Positions 1 through 7,565 of a DNA stretch of 12,427 bases are shown here, piece after piece. The stretch comes from an uncultured bacterium (GTDB lineage Bacteria; Actinomycetota; Actinomycetes; S36-B12). Every line of letters begins with the position of its first letter. Position 1 is the first letter of the stretch. The position numbers were made by a program, and so were the translations under genes. The stretch spans positions 1 to 12,427 of the forward strand of contig CAJAKT010000583.1 in NCBI GenBank assembly GCA_903940375.1, written 5' to 3'. A model generated the notes under the pieces. The model was given only the letters and a program-made list of their open reading frames with translations. It ran no database searches and was not told the DNA's origin.

Positions 1-1
1 A

Positions 2-40
2 CTGCGGCGCAGAGGTTTCCGGGATGCTCGGGGTCAGTGA
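2..40 (+). CDS. C-terminal tail of an upstream gene (partial)
   Basis: The frame starting at base 2 stays open for 12 codons (LRRRGFRDARGQ) and stops at TGA 38-40, which overlaps the ATG at 40-42 of the next gene (TGATG). This arrangement is typical of translationally coupled actinobacterial operon genes, so a real gene probably enters from the left. The fragment is too short to identify. Relatives of the downstream oxidoreductase often follow a glycerol-3-phosphate-dehydrogenase-like FAD protein, but nothing in these 12 residues proves that. Confidence 0.4.
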   Translation: MRRRGFRDARGQ

Positions 41-1293
41 TGGCTGAGCCGATGGATGTCATGACCTGCGATGTCGCCGTCATCGGTGGGGGCCCCGCGG
101 GGCTCACTGCGGCGACGGAACTGCGGCGATCGGGCGTTCATTCGGTCGTTGTCCTCGAGCGCGAGGAGCAGGCCGGCGGCATCCCTCGGCACAGTGACCA
201 CACGGGATACGGAGTGCGGGACCGTCGCGCGATGCTGACCGGTCCCGCGTACGCGAGGGCGCTCGTTGCCGACGCGCATGACATCGGCGTGGACGTGCGC
301 ACGGGCTCGATGGTCACTGGTTGGACTGAGGACGGATCGCCGCTCGTCACGTCACCGGTGGGGAGATCCCGGGTCGCCGCTGGAGCCATCGTGCTCGCGA
401 CGGGCGCACGTGAGCGGCCGAGGGCCGCGCGCATGATTCCTGGCGATCGTCCGGCCGGGGTGTACACGACCGGGCAGCTGCAGGGGCTCGTGCACCTGCA
501 GCACCGAAGCGTGGGCACGCGCGCCGTTGTCGTCGGCTCTGAGCTGGTGAGCTGGTCAGCCGTTCTCACCCTGCGTGAGGCGGGATGCAGCACCGTCCTG
601 ATGGCGACGCAGGCCGCCCGGGTCGAGACACCAGCGGGACTTGCCTTGGTCGGCCGAACCGCGTTCGGATTCCCGGTCGCTCGTCGCGCCCGCGTGGCCC
701 GCATCATCGGCCGTGATCGCGTCGAGAGTGTCGAGCTCGAGCATCTCGACACGGGCGCCCGAACGCGCGTTCCCTGCGACACCGTCATCCTCACGGGTGA
801 CTGGGTGCCCGACAACGAGCTCAGCCGCTTGCGCGGCCTTGACCTCGGTGACGGGCATCGGGGTCCGCTTGTCGACATGGCCCTGCGGACGAGCGCACCT
901 GGTGTGTTCGCTGCCGGAAACCTGCTGCATCCCGTCGACACCGCGGATGTGGCGGCGCTGGATGGCCGTCATGCGGCGAACGCGGTTCGCGCGTGGCTGT
1001 CCGGCGAGCGCGTGCAACGACCCGCGGTGCGACTCATCGCTGAGGAACCGTTCGCGTGGGTCGCGCCCGGGCTCCTTCGCCCCGGCGATCCCGCGCCAGC
1101 CCGTGGCCGCCTGCTGATGTGGGGTACGGAACACCGCGTGCTCCCACGAGTCGTCGTCGAGCAGGGCGGCACGGTTCTTGCGCGTAGGCGTATCCCGTGG
1201 CCGCTTGCACCAGGGCGGATGTTCCGGTTGCCGTACGGCATGGTTGCGGCCGCGCGCCCCGATGCCGGCGACGTCATGATCCGCCTCGGGTAG
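40..1293 (+). CDS. NAD(P)/FAD-dependent oxidoreductase (HcnB/OoxA-like flavoprotein)
   Basis: A 417-residue two-dinucleotide-domain flavoprotein, probably a cytoplasmic amine, opine or glycerol-phosphate-type dehydrogenase subunit. Residues 16-21 are GGGPAG, the FAD-binding Rossmann loop, followed by an acidic strand end (VVLERE). The segment GGIPRHSDHTGYG near residue 45 and LTGPAYARAL resemble HcnB, OoxA and related small flavoprotein subunits. A second nucleotide-binding region begins at VVVGSELVS (residues 163-171), a degenerate glycine loop seen in this subgroup. PGVFAAGNLL (287-296) is the C-terminal FAD-contact motif. No cysteine cluster is visible in the C-terminal part, so the BFD-type [2Fe-2S] domain carried by many OoxA/HcnB proteins appears absent. 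I prefer ATG 40 over GTG 37 because it overlaps the upstream stop in a TGATG. The substrate is not determinable. Confidence 0.85.
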   Translation: MAEPMDVMTCDVAVIGGGPAGLTAATELRRSGVHSVVVLEREEQAGGIPRHSDHTGYGVRDRRAMLTGPAYARALVADAHDIGVDVRTGSMVTGWTEDGSPLVTSPVGRSRVAAGAIVLATGARERPRAARMIPGDRPAGVYTTGQLQGLVHLQHRSVGTRAVVVGSELVSWSAVLTLREAGCSTVLMATQAARVETPAGLALVGRTAFGFPVARRARVARIIGRDRVESVELEHLDTGARTRVPCDTVILTGDWVPDNELSRLRGLDLGDGHRGPLVDMALRTSAPGVFAAGNLLHPVDTADVAALDGRHAANAVRAWLSGERVQRPAVRLIAEEPFAWVAPGLLRPGDPAPARGRLLMWGTEHRVLPRVVVEQGGTVLARRRIPWPLAPGRMFRLPYGMVAAARPDAGDVMIRLG

Positions 1294-1368
1294 TTGGGGG
1301 GTGTGGAGTCCTGATTCGCGAGGGCTGTACTTTCCTTTCCTCGCGAAACTGGACTCCACACACCCCAA
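1294..1368. repeat. Long imperfect inverted repeat (75 nt) between convergent genes
   Basis: The left arm 1294-1323 and right arm 1339-1368 are reverse complements at 27 of 30 positions around a 15-nt loop (1324-1338). The outer part pairs TTGGGG and GTGTGGAGTCC with GGACTCCACAC and CCCCAA; the inner part pairs TTCGCGAGG with CCTCGCGAA. It starts directly after the TAG of the left flavoprotein gene and ends 7 nt before the stop codon of the convergent small membrane protein gene, so it can fold in both transcripts. No T-tract follows it on either strand, so it is not a classical intrinsic terminator. A bidirectional transcription stop or 3'-end stabiliser, or a dispersed intergenic repeat, are the likely explanations. 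Confidence 0.85.
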
Positions 1369-1375
1369 CCCCTGC

Positions 1376-1642
1376 CTAAGCAGAAAGGCCGGCGACGATG
1401 GCGGCGACGACCATGACGACGAGTCCGATGACAAAGAGCATCGACAGGATCGTCGGCACCCACGGCTTGCCGCGGTCGCCTCGACGGATCTCCGGGCCCG
1501 AGCCGCTCATGGCGATGCCCTCAAGGGTCTCCATCAGGACGACGAAGGTGACAGGCGAGAGCAACGCCAGCACCCACGGCGCCGTGGCTCGATGTCGACG
1601 GGTAGGTGCGGGCGTCTGTGCCGGTGCGATGTAGGCGTTCAT
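1376..1642 (-). CDS. Small membrane protein with two predicted helices, unknown function
   Basis: Encodes 88 residues. The N-terminal 20 residues are Pro/Ala-rich and basic (RRHR). Residues about 22-45 form a first hydrophobic helix containing two Glu residues (E38, E41), residues 46-60 form a charged hydrophilic loop, and residues 61-88 form a second strongly hydrophobic helix ending at the C-terminus. The ATG at 1642 has a good ribosome-binding site, GGAAGG (1648-1653), five bases upstream. It lies 93 bp beyond the end of the phosphotransferase gene on the same strand, so it could be the last operon gene or have its own promoter; I could not find a convincing -35/-10 pair. I do not recognise the family. 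The coding call rests on the clean start, the RBS and the coherent hydrophobicity pattern. Confidence 0.7.
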   Translation of the reverse strand: MNAYIAPAQTPAPTRRHRATAPWVLALLSPVTFVVLMETLEGIAMSGSGPEIRRGDRGKPWVPTILSMLFVIGLVVMVVAAIVAGLSA

Positions 1643-1735
1643 GGTCGCCTTCCGAACTACTGGTCGATCACTCCACTTTCAGGGTACGCCGGGAGTGCCA
1701 ATCGGCAGGTGTGCAGCACTTTCCCCAACGCTTGC

Positions 1736-2817
1736 CTAGGAGGACAGCCCGGCGACGGTGCCATCGGTGCAGACGGCGAGCCCCATCTCGGCGAGAGACT
1801 CCGTGGCGACGCCCATGGCGTGCGTGTCGCCAGCTGTGGTGCCGAGCTGCTTGCCGCTCAGCGTCCGCGCGTGGATCGACTCGGTGATGACGGCCAGCTT
1901 GAAGCATGCGAGGGCTGTGCAGGCATCGAGGTGACCGACGGACAGGCCCGATCGCTCCGCATACGTGCTGATGATCCGGGCGCGGTCCCAGAAGCCCGCT
2001 CCGTCGGTGAGGTGCTCGGCCACCGGCACCTGATGTCGAAGCGTGTCGGCGGCTTCTGTCCAGTAGACGAGCGTGAGGGCGAGGTCGGCGAGGGGATCGC
2101 CCAGTGTCGACATCTCCCAGTCGAGGACCGAGAGCACCTGAGCCGACGCGGGCGCCAGGATCACGTTGTCGAGTCGGTAGTCGCCGTGCACGAGCGACCA
2201 CGGCAGATCGAGGGGGAGTGGCTCGAGCAGGTCCGCGAGCCTGGATCGCAGGGCGTCCATCGTCGGCAGGTCGCGCGTCTTGGTGTGGTCCCACTGCTTC
2301 GTCCATCGAGCCAGCTGCCGGGGCAGGTAGCCCTCCGGTCGGCCTAGATCGCGAAGGCCCGCTGCGGCGACATCGACACGGTGCAGGTCGGCCAGAACGT
2401 TGACCAGTGCGGCTGACACGTCGTCGGCTTCGATGGCGGACAGTGCCTGGGCGTCGTCCGACGTGGCGATGATTCGTCGTCGACGAACTCCATCACCAGG
2501 AAGGGCGCGCCGTTAACCTTCTCGTCCTCGCACAGGGCCAAGGCAGTGGGCGCCGGAAATCCCGCTTGGCTCAGGCCCGTGAGGACCCGAAACTCACGCG
2601 CCATGTCGTGCGCCGTGGGCATGACGTTGCCGAGCGGCGGGCGTCGCAGTACGACGCTGTGGTCGTGTGCATCCGTGAGCCGATAGGTGACATTGGAGCG
2701 ACCACCCGTGAACAGTTCGGCTTGAAGGGGGCGGGCGGTGTCGAGCCCGACGTCCTGAGCAGCCAGCCAGGTCTGCACCGACGTCAGCTGCAGGCCGGGC
2801 AGGTCCGCGGAGGTCAC
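1736..2817 (-). pseudogene. APH-like phosphotransferase (ACAD10/11 kinase-domain type), frameshifted
   Basis: Two overlapping frames together make one protein of about 360 residues, the usual length for this family. The upstream frame (GTG at 2817) carries the N-lobe: FTGGRSNVTYRL, VVLRRPP and FLVMEFVDD. The downstream frame carries the catalytic core, with the Brenner motif HGDYRLDN (HGD at 2180-2188) followed by LDWEMSTLGDPLADLA, the metal-binding Asp region. The frames meet near 2476 in the repeat CGACGACGA: adding one base restores VDDRIIATSDD. Without it, the first frame runs through unrelated sequence to a stop at 2344. Intact homologues are thought to phosphorylate the hydroxyl of 4-hydroxyacyl-CoAs, working with an ACAD10/11-type dehydrogenase like the one at 7597-8814. 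The change may be a true mutation or a sequencing error. The GTG start has only a weak RBS. Confidence 0.85.
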
Positions 2818-2859
2818 ATCGGGCAGCCTATGACAGGGTTGAGCGATGACGGCTGAACG

Positions 2860-3708
2860 CTACTTGCTGTAGTCGTAGAAGCCGCGGCCGGACTTGCGGC
2901 CGAGCAGGCCTGCCTCGACGTGCCGCTTGAGCAGGGCCGGCGGCGCAAAGGCGGCCTCGAGGTGCTCGGCGTACAGGCTCTGCGAGACGAGCAGCATCGT
3001 GTCGAGGCCGATCATGTCGCAGAGCTTCAGCGGACCCATCGGCATGCCACAGCCAGCCACCATGCCTTCATCGATGTCATCGCGGCTCGCGACGCCGTTC
3101 TGCAGCGAGCGGATGGCGGAGAGCAGATAGGGCACGAGGATCGCATTGACGACGAACCCCGAACGGTCCTCGGCGCGGATGACCTTCTTGCCGAGTACCT
3201 CAGCGCAGAAGGCGTGGGTGGCGTCTGTCACGGCATCGTCGGTGAGCAGGCACGGCACGACCTCGACCAGAGGCATGACGGGTACGGGGTTGAAGAAGTG
3301 GGTGCCGAGGACACGGCCCGGGGTGGTACTGGCCGCGGCGATCTGGGCGACGGGGATCGATGACGTGTTCGTGGCGATGATCGCCTCGGGGGTGAGGACG
3401 GCATCCAGCCGGGCGATGAGCGCAACCTTGTCCTCGACGGTCTCGCGGATCGCCTCGATGACAATCTCACGGTCGGCGAGGGCGGACATGTCCGAGGTGA
3501 AGGTGATGCGTCCCATGATCACGTCAACAGGCTCGGCGAGCTTGCCGGCTGCCTCTGCCTTGGACAGCGAGGCCGTCATGCGCACCTGGGCTGGCGTGAG
3601 CGCATCCGGGAACGCATCGACGACAACGACGTCGCATCCTCCCTTGGCACCGACCTCTGCAATACCCGATCCCATGACGCCGCAGCCGACGACACCAAGA
3701 CGCTTCAT
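2860..3708 (-). CDS. hbd: 3-hydroxybutyryl-CoA dehydrogenase
   Basis: A 282-residue NAD(P)-dependent 3-hydroxyacyl-CoA dehydrogenase, the standard length of the short bacterial HBD/PaaH family, which oxidises 3-hydroxybutyryl-CoA to acetoacetyl-CoA or runs in reverse. The Rossmann loop GCGVMGSG begins at residue 8. ATNTSSIPV and GTHFFNPVPVMPLVEVV follow, with the presumed catalytic His at 137, then DRSGFVVNAILVPYL at the start of the C-terminal helical dimerisation domain. The C-terminus GFYDYSK is characteristic. I chose ATG 3708 because it places the dinucleotide-binding strand at the N-terminus and has a purine-rich stretch (GAGAGCGGA) upstream; the longer form from 3771 would overlap the MarR gene and adds no family-like sequence. 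It lies 46 bp after marR and 42 bp before the phosphotransferase, so co-transcription is likely. It could also act on other short 3-hydroxyacyl-CoAs. Confidence 0.93.
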   Translation of the reverse strand: MKRLGVVGCGVMGSGIAEVGAKGGCDVVVVDAFPDALTPAQVRMTASLSKAEAAGKLAEPVDVIMGRITFTSDMSALADREIVIEAIRETVEDKVALIARLDAVLTPEAIIATNTSSIPVAQIAAASTTPGRVLGTHFFNPVPVMPLVEVVPCLLTDDAVTDATHAFCAEVLGKKVIRAEDRSGFVVNAILVPYLLSAIRSLQNGVASRDDIDEGMVAGCGMPMGPLKLCDMIGLDTMLLVSQSLYAEHLEAAFAPPALLKRHVEAGLLGRKSGRGFYDYSK

Positions 3709-3754
3709 GTATTCCGCTCTCTCGATATGTGCGAGCTCCGTTGACGGCGCGCTG

Positions 3755-4261
3755 TCAGAAGTCGCCGGCATTCGCGCGCAGGGCGCGAAGAACGGTCCGC
3801 AGTTGGTTGGTCTGATGCTCAGTAATGCCGAGTTGCTCGAAGACCTGCCCGTTCAGGGCGGTTGTCGCGGCGTTGGCACGCGCGCGGCCGGTCGCGGTGA
3901 TGGACGCGAGGACCGCTCGTCGATCGGTGGGATGCGGGAGACGCTCGACGTAGCCCTGCGCCTCGAGGCGGTCGACCGCACTCGTGACGCTCGTCGGGTG
4001 CACCTGAAGCAGTGCCCCCATGCGGGTCATCGGCAGAGCGCCCTCCCTGGTGAAGGAGAGCAGCGTGAGGATCTCGTATCGCGCGAAAGTGAGATCCAGC
4101 GGCCGCAGGACGGTGTCGATTCTCTGCAGGACGATCTGCTGGGCGCGGACGATCGACGTCACTGCGGCCATGCCGTCTGCAGCTTCCGCCCAGCCATGGG
4201 CAATCCACTGCCGACGCGCCTCCTCGATGGGGTCGCTGTCCAGCATGCGTCCGATCGTCAC
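3755..4261 (-). CDS. MarR-family transcriptional regulator
   Basis: A 168-residue protein with MarR architecture. An N-terminal dimerisation helix (VTSIVRAQQIVLQRID) is followed by LDLTFARYEILTLLSF, the winged helix-turn-helix MGALLQVHPTSVTSAVDRLEAQGYVER and the wing HPTDRRAVLASITATGRA, then a C-terminal helical segment for dimerisation. The GTG start at 4261 is supported by GGGAGG (4267-4272) five bases upstream; an internal ATG at 4246 is the alternative. It lies 33 bp after icmF and 46 bp before hbd on the same strand, so it probably belongs to the same transcript. Such regulators commonly respond to small aromatic or acyl-CoA ligands and control neighbouring catabolic genes, but neither ligand nor operator can be read from this sequence. 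Confidence 0.93.
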   Translation of the reverse strand: MTIGRMLDSDPIEEARRQWIAHGWAEAADGMAAVTSIVRAQQIVLQRIDTVLRPLDLTFARYEILTLLSFTREGALPMTRMGALLQVHPTSVTSAVDRLEAQGYVERLPHPTDRRAVLASITATGRARANAATTALNGQVFEQLGITEHQTNQLRTVLRALRANAGDF

Positions 4262-4266
4262 GAATG

Positions 4267-4272
4267 CCTCCC
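4267..4272 (-). promoter_or_regulatory. Ribosome-binding site setting the GTG start of marR
   Basis: Reads GGGAGG on the minus strand, five bases before GTG 4261. It is the reason for preferring this start over the in-frame ATG at 4246. Confidence 0.7.
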
Positions 4273-4294
4273 GTTGCGGCGCTGGGATGTCGCT

Positions 4295-7200
4295 TCAGAC
4301 ATTCCGCCGGTACTGACCGCCTACCTCGAAGAACGCGGAGGTGATCTGACCCAGTGAGCATACTCGGACGGCCTCCATTAGGGCGGCAAAAATGTTGCCA
4401 CCCGATGATGCGACGTCCTTGAGTATTGCGAGGGCCGGTTCCGCCTCCTCGCGGTGCGCATCGTGGAAGGCCGCGAGACGCACGACCTGTGAACGCTTCT
4501 CCTCCTCGCTTGCACGAGCGAGCTCGAGAGTGTGCGGTTCGCCGGCACCGTCGGGATTCTGGAAGGTGTTCACCCCGATGATGGGGAGTGAGCCGTCGTG
4601 CTTGCGGTGTTCGTACAGCATCGACTCGTCTTGAATCCGGCCCCGCTGGTAGCCGGTCTCCATGGCGCCGAGAACGCCGCCGCGGTCGGAGATGCGCTCG
4701 AACTCGGTGAGCACGGCCTCCTCGACCAAGGCGGTGAGCTCGTCGACGATATAGGAGCCCTGCATGGGGTTCTCGTTCTTCGTCAGCCCCCACTCCTGGT
4801 CGATGATCAGCTGGATGGCCAGCGCCCGACGAACAGACGGGGCGCTCGGCGTGGTCACAGCCTCGTCGTAGGCATTGGTATGCAGGGAGTTGCAGTTGTC
4901 GTTGGTCGCGCACAGGGCCTGGAGCGTGGTCCGGATGTCGTTGAAGTCCATCTCCTGGGCGTGAAGCGAACGGCCAGAAGTCTGGATGTGGTACTTCAGC
5001 TTCTGCGCCCGATCGTCGGCACCGTAGATGTCGCGCATGGCGATGGCCCAGATACGTCGAGCGACGCGACCGAGGACGGTGTACTCGGCGTCGATTCCGT
5101 TGGAGAAGAAGAACGAGAAGTTCTGCGCGAAGTCGTCGACGGCCATGCCACGTGCCCGGTAGGCCTCGACGTAGGTGAACCCGTTGGCCAGTGTGAAGGC
5201 GAGCTGGGAAATGGGGTTCGCCCCAGCCTCAGCGATGTGGTAGCCAGAGATGGATACCGAATAGAAGTTGCGCACGCGCTGGTCGATGAACCACTGCTGC
5301 ACATCGCCCATGCAGCGGATGGCGAACTCCGTCGAGAAGATGCAGGTGTTCTGGCCCTGATCCTCCTTGAGGATGTCTGCCTGAACCGTGCCCCGGACAT
5401 TGGCGAGCACCCAGGCGCGGATGTCCGCGGCTTCCTCGGGAGAGGGCTCGCGTCCCTCGAGGTCACGGAAGGCGTCGAGTCGCTGGTCGATGGCCGTGTT
5501 CATGAACATCGCGAGAATCGTCGGGGCAGGACCGTTGATGGTCATGGAGACCGATGTCGTCGGATCGCACAGATCGAAGCCGGAGTAGAGGACCTTCATG
5601 TCGTCCAGCGTCGCGATGGAGACACCGGAGGTGCCCACCTTGCCGTAGACGTCGGGCTCCTCGTTCGGGTCGCGGCCGTACAGGGTCACGGAGTCGAATG
5701 CGGTGGAGAGCCGTGTCGCCGGCTGTCCGGATGCGAGCAGGTGGAAGCGCCGGTTGGTGCGGAAGGGGTCGCCCTCGCCGGCGAACATGCGCGCTGGTGC
5801 CTCGCCCTCTCGTTTGAAAGCGAAGACTCCGGCGGTGTACGGGAAGCTCCCGGGCACGTTCTCCTCGCGCAAGTAGTGCACGAGTTCGCCGGCATCCTCG
5901 GTGCTGGGAAGGGACACGCGGGGGATGCGTGAGCCCGACAGCGTCTCCTTCCAGAGGGCCGTGTGCAGCTCGGTGTCTCGGACGCGAACGACCAGCTCGT
6001 CGGCGGCGTACTGCTCGCGGATCGAGGGCCAGGCCGCCAGCTGCTCAGCGACTTCGGGGTGCAACGCGGATTCCTGCTGCAGCAGAAGGGATTCGACAGC
6101 TGACGGATCAGAGCCGGACTCGCTGAGCAGGAGTGCCGCGGTCCGCAGATGCTGTGCACGTCGAGCCGCACCAGCCTGCTGGTCGGTGACGGCGTGGTAG
6201 CCGCGGACCGCCTCGGCGATCTCGGCGAGGTACCTCCCGCGCGCAGGCGGAACGACCGTGCTGAGGCTCGTGGGCTCCTTGCCGTCAAGACGCGGGAGCG
6301 CGCCGGGACCGGCAGTCAGCCCCTTCGCGACGAGCAGGTCGCTCAGGTGGTGGAACAGATGCGTGACGCCATCGTCGGCGAAGCGAGCTGCCGAGGTGCC
6401 GAAGACCGGCATGTCCTCCCACGTCGAGCTGAACGCCTGCCGGTTGCGCACCAGCTGGCGGGCAACGTCACGGCGGGCATCCTCCGCCCCGCGGCGCTCG
6501 AACTTGTTGATGGCCACGGCGTCGGCGAAATCGAGCATGTCGATCTTCTCGAGCTGCGATGCGGCACCGAATTCCGGCGTCATCACGTACAGCGAGGCAT
6601 CGACGTAGGGCACGATGCCGGCGTCGCCCTGCCCGATGCCGGGTGTCTCGACGATGACGAGGTCGTGGGATGCCTTGCACGCGGCGATGACATCGGCCAG
6701 GTGCTCGGGAATCTCTGAGCCGGGCTTCCGGGTGGCCAGCGAGCGGAAGTAGACGCCGCCCAGGTCAACGGCGTTCATCCGAATGCGATCGCCGAGCAGC
6801 GCTCCGCCACCCTTGCGGCGGGTGGGGTCGACGGCAATGACCGCGATCCGCAGTTTTCCTTCGTGGTCGGCGCGGAAGCGACGTAGCAGCTCATCGGTGA
6901 GCGTCGACTTGCCCGACCCACCGGTGCCGGTGATGCCGAGAACGGGGGTGCCCGATCGCGTTGCTGCTGCGTGCAGCTGTTCGAGCCGGTCAGCCGGAGC
7001 GCGACCCTCCTCGAGAACGGTGATGGCGCGGGCCAGATCGCCGTCGTTGCCGGCGAGGACAACGTCGAGTTGCGGCAGGTCGGTGACGAGGTCGACGTCG
7101 CACTCCTCGACCATCGACGAGATCATGCCGACGAGGCCCAGGCGCTGGCCGTCCTCGGGGGAGAAGATGCGGACGCGCTGCTCGGCGAGCTGCGCGATCT

Positions 7201-7519
7201 CCGCGGGGACGATGACACCGCCGCCACCGCCGTAGATCCGGATGTGACCGGCGCCGCGGCTGGTCAGCAGCTCGCGCAGATAGGTGAAGTACTCGATGTG
7301 GCCGCCCTGGTACGAGGAGATGGCGATGCCCTGCACGTCCTCCTGGATGGCGGCCCGCACCACCTGCTCGACGCTGCGGTCGTGGCCGAGGTGGATGACC
7401 TCGCAGCCCTGCGACTGCAGGATGCGACGCATGATGTTGATCGACGCATCGTGACCGTCGAACAGGCTCGCCGCGGTGAGGAACCGGACGGGGTGACGGG
7501 GCGGGCGCTCCTCGGTCAC
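4295..7519 (-). CDS. icmF: Fused isobutyryl-CoA mutase with G-protein chaperone domain (IcmF)
   Basis: A 1074-residue coenzyme-B12 enzyme that interconverts isobutyryl-CoA and n-butyryl-CoA and carries its own GTPase chaperone. Residues about 10-140 form the B12-binding domain, with FDGHDAS supplying the lower axial His23 and GGGGG in the loop. Residues about 190-440 form the MeaB-like G domain: P-loop GTGGSGKST (198-206), DPTRRKGGG, ETPGIGQGD and NKFE (338-341), an NKxE rather than the usual NKxD base motif. From about 520 comes the mutase barrel, with the SGYH His at 761. Phe566 (PYTAGVF) and Gln723 (EDQGQNT) align with Tyr89 and Arg207 of methylmalonyl-CoA mutase; this Phe/Gln pair marks isobutyryl-CoA specificity. 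GTG 7519 follows GAGGAGA and matches the family N-terminus. It lies 77 bp after the acyl-CoA dehydrogenase gene and 33 bp before marR. Related acyl-CoAs such as isovaleryl/pivalyl-CoA are possible minor substrates. Confidence 0.96.
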   Translation of the reverse strand: MTEERPPRHPVRFLTAASLFDGHDASINIMRRILQSQGCEVIHLGHDRSVEQVVRAAIQEDVQGIAISSYQGGHIEYFTYLRELLTSRGAGHIRIYGGGGGVIVPAEIAQLAEQRVRIFSPEDGQRLGLVGMISSMVEECDVDLVTDLPQLDVVLAGNDGDLARAITVLEEGRAPADRLEQLHAAATRSGTPVLGITGTGGSGKSTLTDELLRRFRADHEGKLRIAVIAVDPTRRKGGGALLGDRIRMNAVDLGGVYFRSLATRKPGSEIPEHLADVIAACKASHDLVIVETPGIGQGDAGIVPYVDASLYVMTPEFGAASQLEKIDMLDFADAVAINKFERRGAEDARRDVARQLVRNRQAFSSTWEDMPVFGTSAARFADDGVTHLFHHLSDLLVAKGLTAGPGALPRLDGKEPTSLSTVVPPARGRYLAEIAEAVRGYHAVTDQQAGAARRAQHLRTAALLLSESGSDPSAVESLLLQQESALHPEVAEQLAAWPSIREQYAADELVVRVRDTELHTALWKETLSGSRIPRVSLPSTEDAGELVHYLREENVPGSFPYTAGVFAFKREGEAPARMFAGEGDPFRTNRRFHLLASGQPATRLSTAFDSVTLYGRDPNEEPDVYGKVGTSGVSIATLDDMKVLYSGFDLCDPTTSVSMTINGPAPTILAMFMNTAIDQRLDAFRDLEGREPSPEEAADIRAWVLANVRGTVQADILKEDQGQNTCIFSTEFAIRCMGDVQQWFIDQRVRNFYSVSISGYHIAEAGANPISQLAFTLANGFTYVEAYRARGMAVDDFAQNFSFFFSNGIDAEYTVLGRVARRIWAIAMRDIYGADDRAQKLKYHIQTSGRSLHAQEMDFNDIRTTLQALCATNDNCNSLHTNAYDEAVTTPSAPSVRRALAIQLIIDQEWGLTKNENPMQGSYIVDELTALVEEAVLTEFERISDRGGVLGAMETGYQRGRIQDESMLYEHRKHDGSLPIIGVNTFQNPDGAGEPHTLELARASEEEKRSQVVRLAAFHDAHREEAEPALAILKDVASSGGNIFAALMEAVRVCSLGQITSAFFEVGGQYRRNV

Positions 7520-7524
7520 GAGAC

Positions 7525-7531
7525 TCTCCTC
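7525..7531 (-). promoter_or_regulatory. Ribosome-binding site setting the GTG start of icmF
   Basis: Reads GAGGAGA on the minus strand, five bases before GTG 7519. The reading frame stays open far upstream into the neighbouring gene, so this site and the family-like N-terminus after it decide the start. Confidence 0.75.
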
Positions 7532-7565
7532 GTCCGTCGCATGGGGGCTGGGGCAGTCAAAGTAT

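Noticed and set aside
1736..2419. The downstream half of the phosphotransferase as an independent gene
   Set aside because: It lacks the N-lobe needed for nucleotide binding, has no sensible RBS, and its family homology continues upstream of the apparent start to the frameshift point.
3709..3771. N-terminal extension of the 3-hydroxybutyryl-CoA dehydrogenase
   Set aside because: It overlaps the end of marR, pushes the Rossmann glycine loop 21 residues inward and has no family similarity; ATG 3708 fits better.
4598..5932. Long plus-strand open frame opposite icmF (and similar ones at 1301-2347, 3146-4357 and 6971-8155)
   Set aside because: Antisense shadows of confidently identified genes, with Gly/Arg/Val-rich compositions typical of reverse frames in high-G+C DNA and no recognisable domain.
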